Source of the DNA: an uncultured Granulosicoccaceae bacterium
GTDB lineage: Bacteria > Pseudomonadota > Gammaproteobacteria > Granulosicoccales > Granulosicoccaceae
NCBI GenBank assembly: GCA_937958675.1
Contig: CALGND010000101.1
Location: forward strand, 1-45,940
DNA: 45,940 bases
Direction: 5' to 3'
This document shows positions 1 through 7,174 of this stretch, piece after piece. Both the position numbers and the translations under genes were made by a program. Below the pieces are notes generated by a model. The model was not told where the DNA came from and did no database searches. It saw only the letters and a list, made by a program, of their open reading frames with translations. How positions within the stretch are numbered: the stretch's first letter is position 1; each line of letters begins with the position of its first letter.

Positions 1-1
1 T

Positions 2-316
2 CAGGTACTGTGTCACGTAGGTACGATTACGCCACATAAGGCGTTTGAAGCTGAGATTTATGTATTGGGTAAAGATGAAGGTGGCCGTCATACGCCATTT
101 TTCAGTAACTACCGTCCACAGTTTTACTTCCGAACAACGGATGTAACGGGCGCAGTAGAGTTGCCGTCGGGAACAGAAATGGTGATGCCAGGGGATAACG
201 TAAAAGTATCTGTTGTGCTGATCAATCCGATAGCGATGGAAGAAGGGTTGCGTTTTGCAATTCGAGAAGGTGGCCGAACTGTAGGCGCCGGCGTTGTTGC
301 AAAAATCATCGAGTAG
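2..316 (+). CDS. tuf: Elongation factor Tu, C-terminal fragment (gene starts before the window)
   Basis: EF-Tu is the GTPase that delivers aminoacyl-tRNA to the ribosome. Only domain 3 is present: reading from base 2 gives an in-frame stretch with the diagnostic [11 protein letters not shown] and [14 protein letters not shown] motifs, and the end near residues [19 protein letters not shown] is typical. An internal ATG at 65 is not the start, because the reading frame continues to the window edge. The segment before it ([10 protein letters not shown]) departs from the usual LAKPGTI form, a mild lineage difference. rpsJ follows 12 nt later, the normal tuf-rpsJ order of the str/S10 junction. Confidence 0.98.
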   Translation, partial: QVLCHVGTITPHKAFEAEIYVLGKDEGGRHTPFFSNYRPQFYFRTTDVTGAVELPSGTEMVMPGDNVKVSVVLINPIAMEEGLRFAIREGGRTVGAGVVAKIIE

Positions 317-328
317 AGAGTTAATACC

Positions 329-643
329 ATGGCATCTAGTCAAACTATCCGAATCCGCCTGAAGGCTTTTGATCATCGCCTGATCGATCGTTCTGCTCGC
401 GAAATTCTAGAAACTGCCAAGCGTACTGGCGCTCGCGTATTGGGTCCAATCCCATTACCTACGAAGAAAGAGCGTTGGACTATATTGACTTCACCGCACG
501 TTAACAAAGATGCGCGTGATCAATATGAAATCCGTACTCACAAGCGATTAATGGATATTGTTGATCCAACAGAAAAAACCGTTGACGCATTAATGAAGCT
601 TGATTTGGCGGCTGGTGTAGATGTTCAGATTAAGCTGAACTAA
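329..643 (+). CDS. rpsJ: 30S ribosomal protein S10 (NusE)
   Basis: Small-subunit protein of the 30S head that, as NusE, also joins NusB in transcription antitermination. The 104 residues cover the full family length, with [14 protein letters not shown] at the start and the [22 protein letters not shown] loop region in the middle. The ATG at 329 lies 12 nt after tuf. In most bacteria rplC follows within tens of bases. Here the next ribosomal gene is about 22.6 kb away, and the gene is followed at once by a tandem terminator-like array, so S10 appears to be co-transcribed with tuf and uncoupled from the rest of its usual operon. Confidence 0.98.
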   Translation: MASSQTIRIRLKAFDHRLIDRSAREILETAKRTGARVLGPIPLPTKKERWTILTSPHVNKDARDQYEIRTHKRLMDIVDPTEKTVDALMKLDLAAGVDVQIKLN

Positions 644-663
644 GCGCTTTTGGAAGCTGTAAT

Positions 664-820
664 AAAAAGCCCGCTTAAAATAGCGGGCTATGACGTGATG
701 GTTTGACAAAAAAGCCCGCATAAAGCGGGCTTTGACGTGAAGGTTCGACAAAAATGCCCGCATAAAGCGGGCTTTGACGTGATGGTTTGACAAAAATGCC
801 CGCATTAAGCGGGCTTTTTT
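664..820 (+). repeat. Tandem array of four terminator-like GCCCGC/GCGGGC hairpins after rpsJ
   Basis: Four copies of a roughly 42-45 nt unit, each with an A-run, GCCCGC, a 5-8 nt A/T-rich loop and GCGGGC. Arms lie at 668-675/682-689, 711-719/725-733, 756-761/767-772 and 798-803/809-814. The units are joined by a conserved spacer starting TGACGTGATGGTTTGAC. Only the last hairpin is followed directly by six T residues. Each copy resembles a Rho-independent terminator in both orientations (A-run before, T after). The array lies where rplC would be expected. Confidence 0.93.
798..820 (+). terminator. Rho-independent terminator, last copy of the hairpin array
   Basis: Six-base-pair G/C stem (798-803 with 809-814), loop ATTAA and a T6 tail at 815-820. 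It is the best canonical terminator of the four repeats and would end tuf-rpsJ transcripts. Confidence 0.88.
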
Positions 821-1082
821 GTGCACGTAATAATTAGTCACGCAGTTTATTGGGTGGGGCTGGCATGTGGCGGCGCGATTTATACTCAGGTGTTTAGTGA
901 GCTCTAGTTAGCGAGGTTCTCACGTAATGATCACGTTTCATAAACGTTTTTGTGAGATCTAGAACTTCTCAATTTATTAGGTATCTTGTTTGGTATCTTG
1001 TCCTCGCAGCTGATCTTTTCGCGTTCCCGTAGTCCCAACTAATCGAATAACGTTCGGTTTTATTATTAGGCTTGACAGTACT
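821..1082. other. Intergenic stretch upstream of the beta-hydroxylase-like gene
   Basis: No gene is visible between the hairpin array and 1083. It contains a short hairpin ACGTTT-CAT-AAACGT (933-947) followed by T residues, nested in a wider imperfect inverted repeat (GTTCTCAC near 916, GTGAGA near 952, GAAC near 962). It also holds a direct repeat GGTATCTTGT (about 980 and 992). These may be regulatory, but no clear promoter hexamers stand out. Confidence 0.5.
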
Positions 1083-1976
1083 GTGTCCAAAAAAATAACA
1101 ATTAGTGAAAAAGTGAAAAATAAGCTTTCTTGTATGCTTCAGCTGAAGCGTCGTAGGCTTTCTGGCGCTGAGTTAAGTCTTCAACAAATACGACAGGCTG
1201 ATATTGCTGATGTAGCCACTTTATTTGATCATGAGCTGCTTAAAACACAAGCCCCAGATGATTTTCTTTCAAATGAACGCTTCCCATGGATTGCAAATAT
1301 TGAAGCGAACACAGCCGGGATCGAGCAAGAGACTGCGAACTTATTACGTGCTATAGATCTGGTGCCTCCATTCGGAGATGTGCAGGAGTCACAACGTACA
1401 CTCTCCGGTAGTAAATGGCGGATATTTCCGTTCCTGGTCTATGGGCACCGTGTCGATTGGTCGCATGAAGCATTTCCGGCGACCAGTGAAGTGATTTCGA
1501 AGATACCTGAATGCATTACAGCAATGTTCAGTATCCTGCAGCCGGGCCAGCATTTGCATCCGCATATCGGTCCAAATTCTGCGGTACTCAGGTATCACTT
1601 GCCAACCTATGTCCCAGAGCCCGACAAATGCGCAATTAGGGTGGCGGATCAAACTCGCCATTGGGAGCAGAGTAAAAGTTTGGTGCTGAACGATTACCGT
1701 GAGCATGAGGCTTGGAATAGGGGTGAAAAGGCAAGAGTGGTGTTGTTTGTGGATTTTAAACGTCCAGTACCTACCGAGTTAGAACCTCACAGAGATGCAG
1801 TTATAGAACGCTATTCGGCCGACAACTTTAGCCACGAAATTTTTGATAACTTCAACATTTGGGTCGATAGTTATGGCGAGCAAATATTAGGTAAGGTCAA
1901 CCAAGGTAGTGCAACAGCAGCCATACGAGACTCGGGCACCTTAACAAAGGAAGGACAGACGTTCGAATCTGCCTGA
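1083..1976 (+). CDS. Aspartyl/asparaginyl beta-hydroxylase-family 2-oxoglutarate dioxygenase
   Basis: Probable Fe(II)/2-oxoglutarate-dependent hydroxylase of the AspH/LpxO family; the substrate cannot be told from sequence. The catalytic half shows the family pattern: FSILQPGQHLHPHIGPNS with His161 as probable iron ligand, then RYHL, then HEAWN with His208 as second ligand, then RVVLFVDFKRP including the arginine expected to hold 2-oxoglutarate. Like AspH, it lacks the acidic ligand of other dioxygenases. The first 90 or so residues are not recognisable. The start is a GTG with a weak AGG 12 nt upstream; a later start (Met18) is possible. It stands alone, downstream of the rpsJ terminator array. 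LpxO-like lipid A modification or peptide hydroxylation are both possible. Confidence 0.8.
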   Translation: MSKKITISEKVKNKLSCMLQLKRRRLSGAELSLQQIRQADIADVATLFDHELLKTQAPDDFLSNERFPWIANIEANTAGIEQETANLLRAIDLVPPFGDVQESQRTLSGSKWRIFPFLVYGHRVDWSHEAFPATSEVISKIPECITAMFSILQPGQHLHPHIGPNSAVLRYHLPTYVPEPDKCAIRVADQTRHWEQSKSLVLNDYREHEAWNRGEKARVVLFVDFKRPVPTELEPHRDAVIERYSADNFSHEIFDNFNIWVDSYGEQILGKVNQGSATAAIRDSGTLTKEGQTFESA

Positions 1977-2006
1977 GCCCTAAGTAAGTTTTTATATGAA
2001 GAGTGA

Positions 2007-2588
2007 CTAAATACCCAATCCTTGCGTGCCTTTGCGCTCTATCGGTACTACGGCTTCCGTCATCCACATGTCGGCAAATTCGCCGGCTTGTTGTTTGCCC
2101 ATGGTGAATAGATAGCCATATTCTTTACCATCGGCGGCAACTAACCACACCACTTGCATCGCTGTGTTGTCTTCGATCTTCATATCTTCGACGTAGTTGT
2201 AAGCGTGGTTTAGCATCACGCCATAACCGTTGGTGATCATTGCTGTAAAGCGTTCAAGTGGACCAGTCACGGATTTATTTGAAGGCGATGCGAAACAGAA
2301 AACAGTTGCAATGCCGGTGTTAGCTTTATCGTTATCGCGCAGCGCATCAATCACCGTCTTCACGACTTCTTGTGGTGACGCTGTGGTGTTGGGTGCTGGA
2401 GCGTTTGGCAAACAGGCTTCGCTGGCTATTGCTGGCTTGACGGCGAGTGATAGAACGATGGCGATAAAGAAGCTTAATAGCCCTATCGCCCTGACGAATG
2501 TGGTGGCCTGGTGTTCCGCGGCCCATGGTGCGCGTAACGAGTTTTCCGTTCCTGTCGAGAATAGCGCTTGATGCGTAGATTGGCTCAT
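2007..2588 (-). CDS. Membrane-anchored or exported protein, DUF4864-like
   Basis: A 193-residue protein with one hydrophobic segment at about residues 32-55 (FVRAIGLLSFFIAIVLSLA) preceded by a positive residue. It is followed by a small-residue ASEAC site that could be a signal-peptidase cleavage point. The soluble part (SPQEVVKTVIDALRDND, FTAMITNGYGVMLNH, MQVVWLVAADGKEYGYLF) resembles the DUF4864 pattern of a small alpha+beta fold, but this is judged by eye. The start is set at the ATG at 2588 because AGGAG lies about 8 nt upstream; an upstream in-frame start at 2612 has no such site. Function unknown. Confidence 0.6.
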   Translation of the reverse strand: MSQSTHQALFSTGTENSLRAPWAAEHQATTFVRAIGLLSFFIAIVLSLAVKPAIASEACLPNAPAPNTTASPQEVVKTVIDALRDNDKANTGIATVFCFASPSNKSVTGPLERFTAMITNGYGVMLNHAYNYVEDMKIEDNTAMQVVWLVAADGKEYGYLFTMGKQQAGEFADMWMTEAVVPIERKGTQGLGI

Positions 2589-2784
2589 GGCAAAGCTCCT
2601 GTATTGGTGCAAACCGCCTGATTTACCTTGCCATCCCTGCGAAGGCAGTGGCTGGGCTTTCCGAGCGCCATGGTTGGTTCACATAGATGCCTATGGTCGC
2701 GGGAATAACAGTTCTATCTTATTTATACGTCAAATGGCACTTATCGGATGTGATGGATCGACACGACATCGGCATCTTGTCAAA

Positions 2785-3222
2785 TTAGGTTCTGAAGTGT
2801 TCCTCAAATTGCTCGACATCATCTGGAATTAATGCCCACTGACGAGCTGATCGTATAAATACATGGCGTCTATCCAATTGATCCAGTGCGGACCAGTTTT
2901 GGTTATCCAGAGAGCCTGCAGAAATTGATTGAATGGAGGGCACAGCTTCTAAAGTAAGGCCTACATTAGAGCCGCAGGTGCTACAAAAATGTTGATCCAC
3001 CCATCGACCAGAGATCTCTGATACATGCCGATAAACTGACAATGAATCCGATTGGAATTTAACGTGGTCTTTTTCGAACACTAGCTCAACACCGAAAGCA
3101 GAGCCCGTTCGTCGTTGGCACCAGCTGCAATGACAGATGGTTACTCTCAATGGCTCGCCTCTTATGCTGTAACGGATCTTCTTACAAACACATCCACCGC
3201 TTTGTAGTTCTTGCATGCTCAT
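2785..3222 (-). CDS. GFA (glutathione-dependent formaldehyde-activating-like) zinc protein
   Basis: A 145-residue member of the GFA/CENP-V family, small beta-sheet proteins binding zinc through clustered cysteines. The expected residues are visible: Cys11 and Cys13 in GGCVCKKIRY, Cys30/Cys32/Cys35 in CHCSWCQRRTG, and Cys80/Cys83 in FCSTCGSNVG. Members are often annotated as formaldehyde-activating, but most have no proven activity, so the substrate is unknown. AGAGGA just upstream supports the start at 3222. It is a single gene between two unrelated leftward genes. Confidence 0.85.
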   Translation of the reverse strand: MSMQELQSGGCVCKKIRYSIRGEPLRVTICHCSWCQRRTGSAFGVELVFEKDHVKFQSDSLSVYRHVSEISGRWVDQHFCSTCGSNVGLTLEAVPSIQSISAGSLDNQNWSALDQLDRRHVFIRSARQWALIPDDVEQFEEHFRT

Positions 3223-3384
3223 ATTCCTCTGTTGCTAAATACCCCCATCAATTCTGGCCAACACCGATTAAGCAATTGCGTTTCTGTATTTTAAATCTGC
3301 TTGATCTATCACTGCTGTCTCATCTTTGTAGCATTTGTAGCAAAGGTACACAGTTTGAGTCTAACTATTTAAGCAGTGGCTGGC

Positions 3385-4074
3385 TTAATCGAGCTTAGGT
3401 CGTTGCCTAGCATGGATTTCATCATCCGCTTTATGCGCACGAGCCTTGCGTTTCCATACGTAAATCGAACCTACGAAAACCACGCAGAACAACGCAATAT
3501 ATTTGGAATCTGTCGGTGCTATTGGTATGCCGTCTATCAAAATGACAACGATTCCGATTATTGATATTACGCCTGCCCCAATGATCATGCCCTCAGACAT
3601 ACCCATATAGCGACGATCCATGATCTCCTGTTTTGTTAGAGGTATGACAACGCCTTCTGGCAAAAGTGTGAGTTCTTTTGTGGGTTTTTGGTAGAGCTTA
3701 TAGCCCTGCCAAAATTTATACAAAAGCGGCAACATCCAAATTAACATAAACCCAAATTTTAAATAGGTTTCGGATTTTTCGTTATCCATTATGTTGCTGA
3801 TTTTATCGAAGCCTAAAAAGTAGAACGCAAGACCTATAAAGATAATGGTTAACAGGATAATCAGCGCTGCTTGCAATAGCAGCTTGCGCTTGCTCGTGAC
3901 AAGAAACGCCTCAAATTCGTTTACGTATTCGTCGTATTGCTCGTAGCTTAGCCTTGCTGGAGTTGCTCCTTCACTGGAGTGATACAGCATGTTCTCTGTT
4001 TGCGGATCTGGGCGGAACTTAGCTTGGTATTTGGCAAGTATGTTGGCAAGTGCGCTATTGCTAATGGCGGCCAT
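3385..4074 (-). CDS. Uncharacterised membrane protein with four predicted TM segments
   Basis: I do not recognise this 229-residue protein. It has a soluble N-terminus of about 60 residues, then hydrophobic segments at about 65-87, 105-122, 162-183 and 191-208, and a basic, hydrophilic tail. A soluble loop (about 123-160) separates the second and third segments. GGAAG lies about 11 nt before the ATG. It sits downstream of the leftward cupin/kinase set with a 60 nt gap, so it may be a separate unit. Nothing indicates a specific role. Confidence 0.6.
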   Translation of the reverse strand: MAAISNSALANILAKYQAKFRPDPQTENMLYHSSEGATPARLSYEQYDEYVNEFEAFLVTSKRKLLLQAALIILLTIIFIGLAFYFLGFDKISNIMDNEKSETYLKFGFMLIWMLPLLYKFWQGYKLYQKPTKELTLLPEGVVIPLTKQEIMDRRYMGMSEGMIIGAGVISIIGIVVILIDGIPIAPTDSKYIALFCVVFVGSIYVWKRKARAHKADDEIHARQRPKLD

Positions 4075-4134
4075 ATGATGCTGCTTCCTTGTCTGTCATG
4101 ATTGCGTAGTGCGTACCGTCAGGTTTACCACAAC

Positions 4135-4440
4135 TTATTGTAGTAATTCAATCTCCACGAATGCACATTCGAAATCATTGCCGTTGATCACGTCGTGATG
4201 AACTCCGGCTTCGCGGTAGTAGGGCACTCCATTTTTTAGCTCTGCAATAGCGCGAGAGCCGTCGGGCAAATCGATTTCTAATACGCCGTCAAACAGTGGT
4301 ACCACTGTGTAGTCGTATTCGTGCGTATGCCAACCTGTGTTGTCACCTGGTTCTTTGAAACGCCATTCGGTGATTCTAACTCGATCATTTTCCACTTGCA
4401 CTGTGCCGACGGCAGTGCCAGGCTCGTTTGATTTGCACAT
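4135..4440 (-). CDS. Small single-domain cupin
   Basis: A 101-residue beta-barrel cupin. The first metal-binding motif is seen as GWHTHEYDYTVVP (His38, His40, Glu41) and the second as AGVHHDVING (His81 or His82), the order expected for the fold. Such small cupins act as isomerases, dioxygenases or ligand sensors, and sequence alone does not decide. It lies about 60 nt downstream of the glycerol-kinase-like gene on the same strand, so it probably belongs to that catabolic operon. Confidence 0.8.
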   Translation of the reverse strand: MCKSNEPGTAVGTVQVENDRVRITEWRFKEPGDNTGWHTHEYDYTVVPLFDGVLEIDLPDGSRAIAELKNGVPYYREAGVHHDVINGNDFECAFVEIELLQ

Positions 4441-4500
4441 GGGGTGATCTCCGGTTTTGAGTGTCTAGTTACAATGACATTCAAAGTAGCAGAATAACAT

Positions 4501-5916
4501 TCACCAGTTTAACGAATTAGATACAGCCAGTTTGAACCTGACCGTTGAGTAGCTAACATCGTGTTCTGGCAAAAAGGATCCAAATTGGGATTCGGTCTTC
4601 AGCTCTTCGCCTAAGGCCATGGCCGCTAGTTGTAGTGTCCCCAAGCCAGTTAATTCTGGCATGTGTGCAGGGCGTACTTCACGCGCTGCTACATTCGCTA
4701 AAAACTGAACAAAGTAGGGGTTCTTACTCATGCCTCCGTCAATGACGAGGGCATCTTTGATGGGTACGCAACTATTCATCGCATCAATTACTTCATGTGC
4801 ACGAAATGCTACACCCTCGAGGATTGATTGCACCAGTTGCTCTGGTGTGTGATCAAGTGAGAGGCCCATCCAAACACCACGTGCCCGAGCATTCCAATGC
4901 GGGCAGCCTAATCCTGTCAGTGCGGGTACGAAAACTAATCCAGCATCAATGGCTGCGGGTGTCGCGAACGTATTAATTTCGGCGAAGTCGTTGAATAGGC
5001 CAAGTGACTTTGCCCAGTTAAGGGCTGCGCTTGCGGTGTAGACCCCGCCATCCAAAGCGTACACTGGCTTCTCGCCAAGCAATTGCCAAGCTACTGTTGG
5101 CAGCAAGCCCAATTCAGGCTTATTGATAATGTCGCCACCGGAGACCATGAGCGCGAATGCACCTGTACCAAAAGTGATTTTTGCATCACCTCGGTCGCGG
5201 CAGCCAAATCCATAGAGTGCGGCTTGTTGGTCCACGACGCTCGCCGTTATTGGAGTAGCGCCGTGTTCAGTATCGATACTGCCAAAATCGCCCGTTGTCG
5301 ACACTATGGTTGGCAAACATTCAATAGGCACTTCAAATATTTCGCACAGTGTGTCGTCCCATTCCAACTGTTTAAGATTCATTAGAGAAGTTCGGCTGGC
5401 AGTACTGACATCAGTGACGAAACGGCCGGTAAGTCGATCAAGGAAAAACGCGTCGCTTGTGCCGAGCCGAAGTGTGCCGCGTGCCAAGGCGGTTTTAGCT
5501 GCGGGTATGTTTTTTACAAGCCAAGCCATTTTGCTGGCTGAAAAATAAGGATCCAGTGGCAGACCTGCGCGACTGAGAGTTTCGCTTTCTTTTCCGCTAG
5601 CCTTTAGTGCTTCGATTTCGTTGATGGTGCGATTGTCCTGCCAAACGATAACGCGCGAGAGTGCTTGTTTGGTAACAGCATCCCATGCGAGACAACTTTC
5701 ACCTTGATTATCGATTCCAATAGCATCTACTTTCCCAGCTGCATTGACGCAAGCTTGAATATTGAGGATTAGTTCTTCTGGGTCATGCTCGACCCATCCG
5801 AGTTCTGGGTAAAATTGTTTGTGCTCGACTGAATGAACAAGCTGCAACTCGTTGTCAGAATTTACGATAAGAGCACGCGTACTCGTTGTACCTTGATCTA
5901 TTCCAGCAAGTCTCAT
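4501..5916 (-). CDS. glpK: FGGY-family carbohydrate kinase, glycerol kinase-like
   Basis: ATP-dependent polyol kinase, close to glycerol kinase over its whole length (about 471 residues). Seen: the N-terminal phosphate loop GIDQGTTSTRAL, GWVEHDPEEL, VIVWQDNRT, LDPYFSASK, SVVDQQAALYG (Asp229, the expected catalytic base), TFGTGAFALM, PALTGLGCPHW and the C-terminal ADP-site DGGMSKNPYF. Of the glycerol contacts known in E. coli GlpK, Glu84, Tyr135, Asp245 and Phe270 are kept (here 73, 124, 229, 254), but Arg83 is replaced by Gly72 (NQGES instead of NQRET). The substrate may therefore not be glycerol. The start at 5916 (MRLAGIDQG) fits the family; the longer frame overlaps the upstream gene. It begins 4 nt after that gene. 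Confidence 0.85.
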   Translation of the reverse strand: MRLAGIDQGTTSTRALIVNSDNELQLVHSVEHKQFYPELGWVEHDPEELILNIQACVNAAGKVDAIGIDNQGESCLAWDAVTKQALSRVIVWQDNRTINEIEALKASGKESETLSRAGLPLDPYFSASKMAWLVKNIPAAKTALARGTLRLGTSDAFFLDRLTGRFVTDVSTASRTSLMNLKQLEWDDTLCEIFEVPIECLPTIVSTTGDFGSIDTEHGATPITASVVDQQAALYGFGCRDRGDAKITFGTGAFALMVSGGDIINKPELGLLPTVAWQLLGEKPVYALDGGVYTASAALNWAKSLGLFNDFAEINTFATPAAIDAGLVFVPALTGLGCPHWNARARGVWMGLSLDHTPEQLVQSILEGVAFRAHEVIDAMNSCVPIKDALVIDGGMSKNPYFVQFLANVAAREVRPAHMPELTGLGTLQLAAMALGEELKTESQFGSFLPEHDVSYSTVRFKLAVSNSLNW

Positions 5917-5920
5917 TTTC

Positions 5921-7174
5921 TTACGACTCTTCGAATGAAAGTTGAACGTCGGATCCAGGGGCGGTGGCAAGAATATCGGCCAGTGGTCTTAGGATTCGCC
6001 GCATCGGTCGTGAGTTTATTTTACTCACGCTGACGCACTGTGAGCCACAGCTTGCCTTCAATACACCACGCGATGGTTTTAATAGGCCAATTTGCATGTC
6101 TGTCATGCCACCTGGGCGGTTTGAGATGACTAAGCGTTGCGGGAGGGCGAATTTAATCGCGGGATCATTAGTAGACAGGCGTATATAACCGCGAACTTCA
6201 TAGTGTGCGGATGAGAGATCCTGCACAATCCGCTTTGCAGTGCTAACACCTTCACGCCAACACCAACCTGAGGTTTCAGCGGCGCGAAGCAAGTTTCCTG
6301 CGCTGTAATAGCTGGGATCAGAGCATTGTCCAAACTGATCAATTACAGGCCCTCCGGAGCCAGGGTCCAATTCCAGATGGCTAGCCAGCAGTAGCGAGGC
6401 TTCTGGTCGGAATCTTCCAGAAACGATAATGCCATCAGTTTCGATTGTCTGAGGCTTGCCGTCTGCATCAACAAACGCTAATGCTTCGACATGCTTTTTG
6501 CCTATTATTTTTGGCTCATGAACGCCTGCGTAAAGTGGTACGCCCCGTAGTGTCAGGTAAGGCAAAATAGTTTTTTGCGCAATAACCCGATCGAGTTCCT
6601 CGACCATCGCAACAGGGCGTATTCCCAAATGGCGGCAGGTTTCAATCGCTGAGAAAGATACCAGTTCTGAGCCGAGAATAATCGGCCGAGAGAATGGATG
6701 CATACCGTTAAGATAAACCAGTGATTGAAGCGCAGCGGTTGACATCACGCCGAGTGGGCGGTCCCCGCCGATAAATCGTTGCGAGCGGCTACTTTCTCGA
6801 ACGCCTGTGCACAAAACAACGCGTTTAGCTTGTAACGATTCTAGTCCGCTTGGTGTAAATAGGCTCAATCGACCCTGCGGATGAAGTTCGGTTACCGAGA
6901 CTTCATTGCGAATTTCAACGCCAAGCTTAACGGCAGTATCAACATTACGTTTGGCGTAGTCGGGCCCTTTGAGTAATCGTCCATACTCGCGTATTCCAAA
7001 TGGGTAGTGACCACAATGACGCGGTATACCTCCTGCTGTTTTTTCGCGCTCCAGCATGACAACACGAGTGACACCACTGCGTTTTAGTTCGGCTGCAAGT
7101 GCTAAGCCGGCGCTGCCTGCACCGACGATAGCAACGTCGATGGGCGATGGTTGGTTTGCATCAGCTATTTTCAT
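5921..7174 (-). CDS. FAD-dependent pyridine-nucleotide-disulfide-type oxidoreductase
   Basis: A 417-residue flavoprotein with an N-terminal FAD dinucleotide fold (VAIVGAGSAGLALAAELKRSG), the CGHYPFGIREYGRL segment seen in HcnB-like amine-oxidase/dehydrogenase subunits, and a second nucleotide-binding region near the middle (IILGSELVSFSAIETCRHLG). Such proteins often pair with a DAO-type FAD enzyme carrying a [2Fe-2S] module, as here, where the paired gene ends 14 nt inside this one; the overlap suggests translational coupling. The partnership resembles GlpA with a GlpB-like subunit, or HcnB/HcnC-type dehydrogenases. I infer an electron-transfer subunit of a membrane-linked dehydrogenase whose substrate is not shown. 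Confidence 0.8.
   Translation of the reverse strand: MKIADANQPSPIDVAIVGAGSAGLALAAELKRSGVTRVVMLEREKTAGGIPRHCGHYPFGIREYGRLLKGPDYAKRNVDTAVKLGVEIRNEVSVTELHPQGRLSLFTPSGLESLQAKRVVLCTGVRESSRSQRFIGGDRPLGVMSTAALQSLVYLNGMHPFSRPIILGSELVSFSAIETCRHLGIRPVAMVEELDRVIAQKTILPYLTLRGVPLYAGVHEPKIIGKKHVEALAFVDADGKPQTIETDGIIVSGRFRPEASLLLASHLELDPGSGGPVIDQFGQCSDPSYYSAGNLLRAAETSGWCWREGVSTAKRIVQDLSSAHYEVRGYIRLSTNDPAIKFALPQRLVISNRPGGMTDMQIGLLKPSRGVLKASCGSQCVSVSKINSRPMRRILRPLADILATAPGSDVQLSFEES

Noticed and set aside
664..820. CRISPR-like array
   Set aside because: The regular spacing comes from near-identical hairpins with conserved spacers, while CRISPR spacers are unique; no cas genes are present.
590..841. Leftward reading frame with a repeated MRAFLSNHHVKA peptide
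   Set aside because: It is the translation of the tandem hairpin array on the opposite strand; no ribosome site and no independent support.
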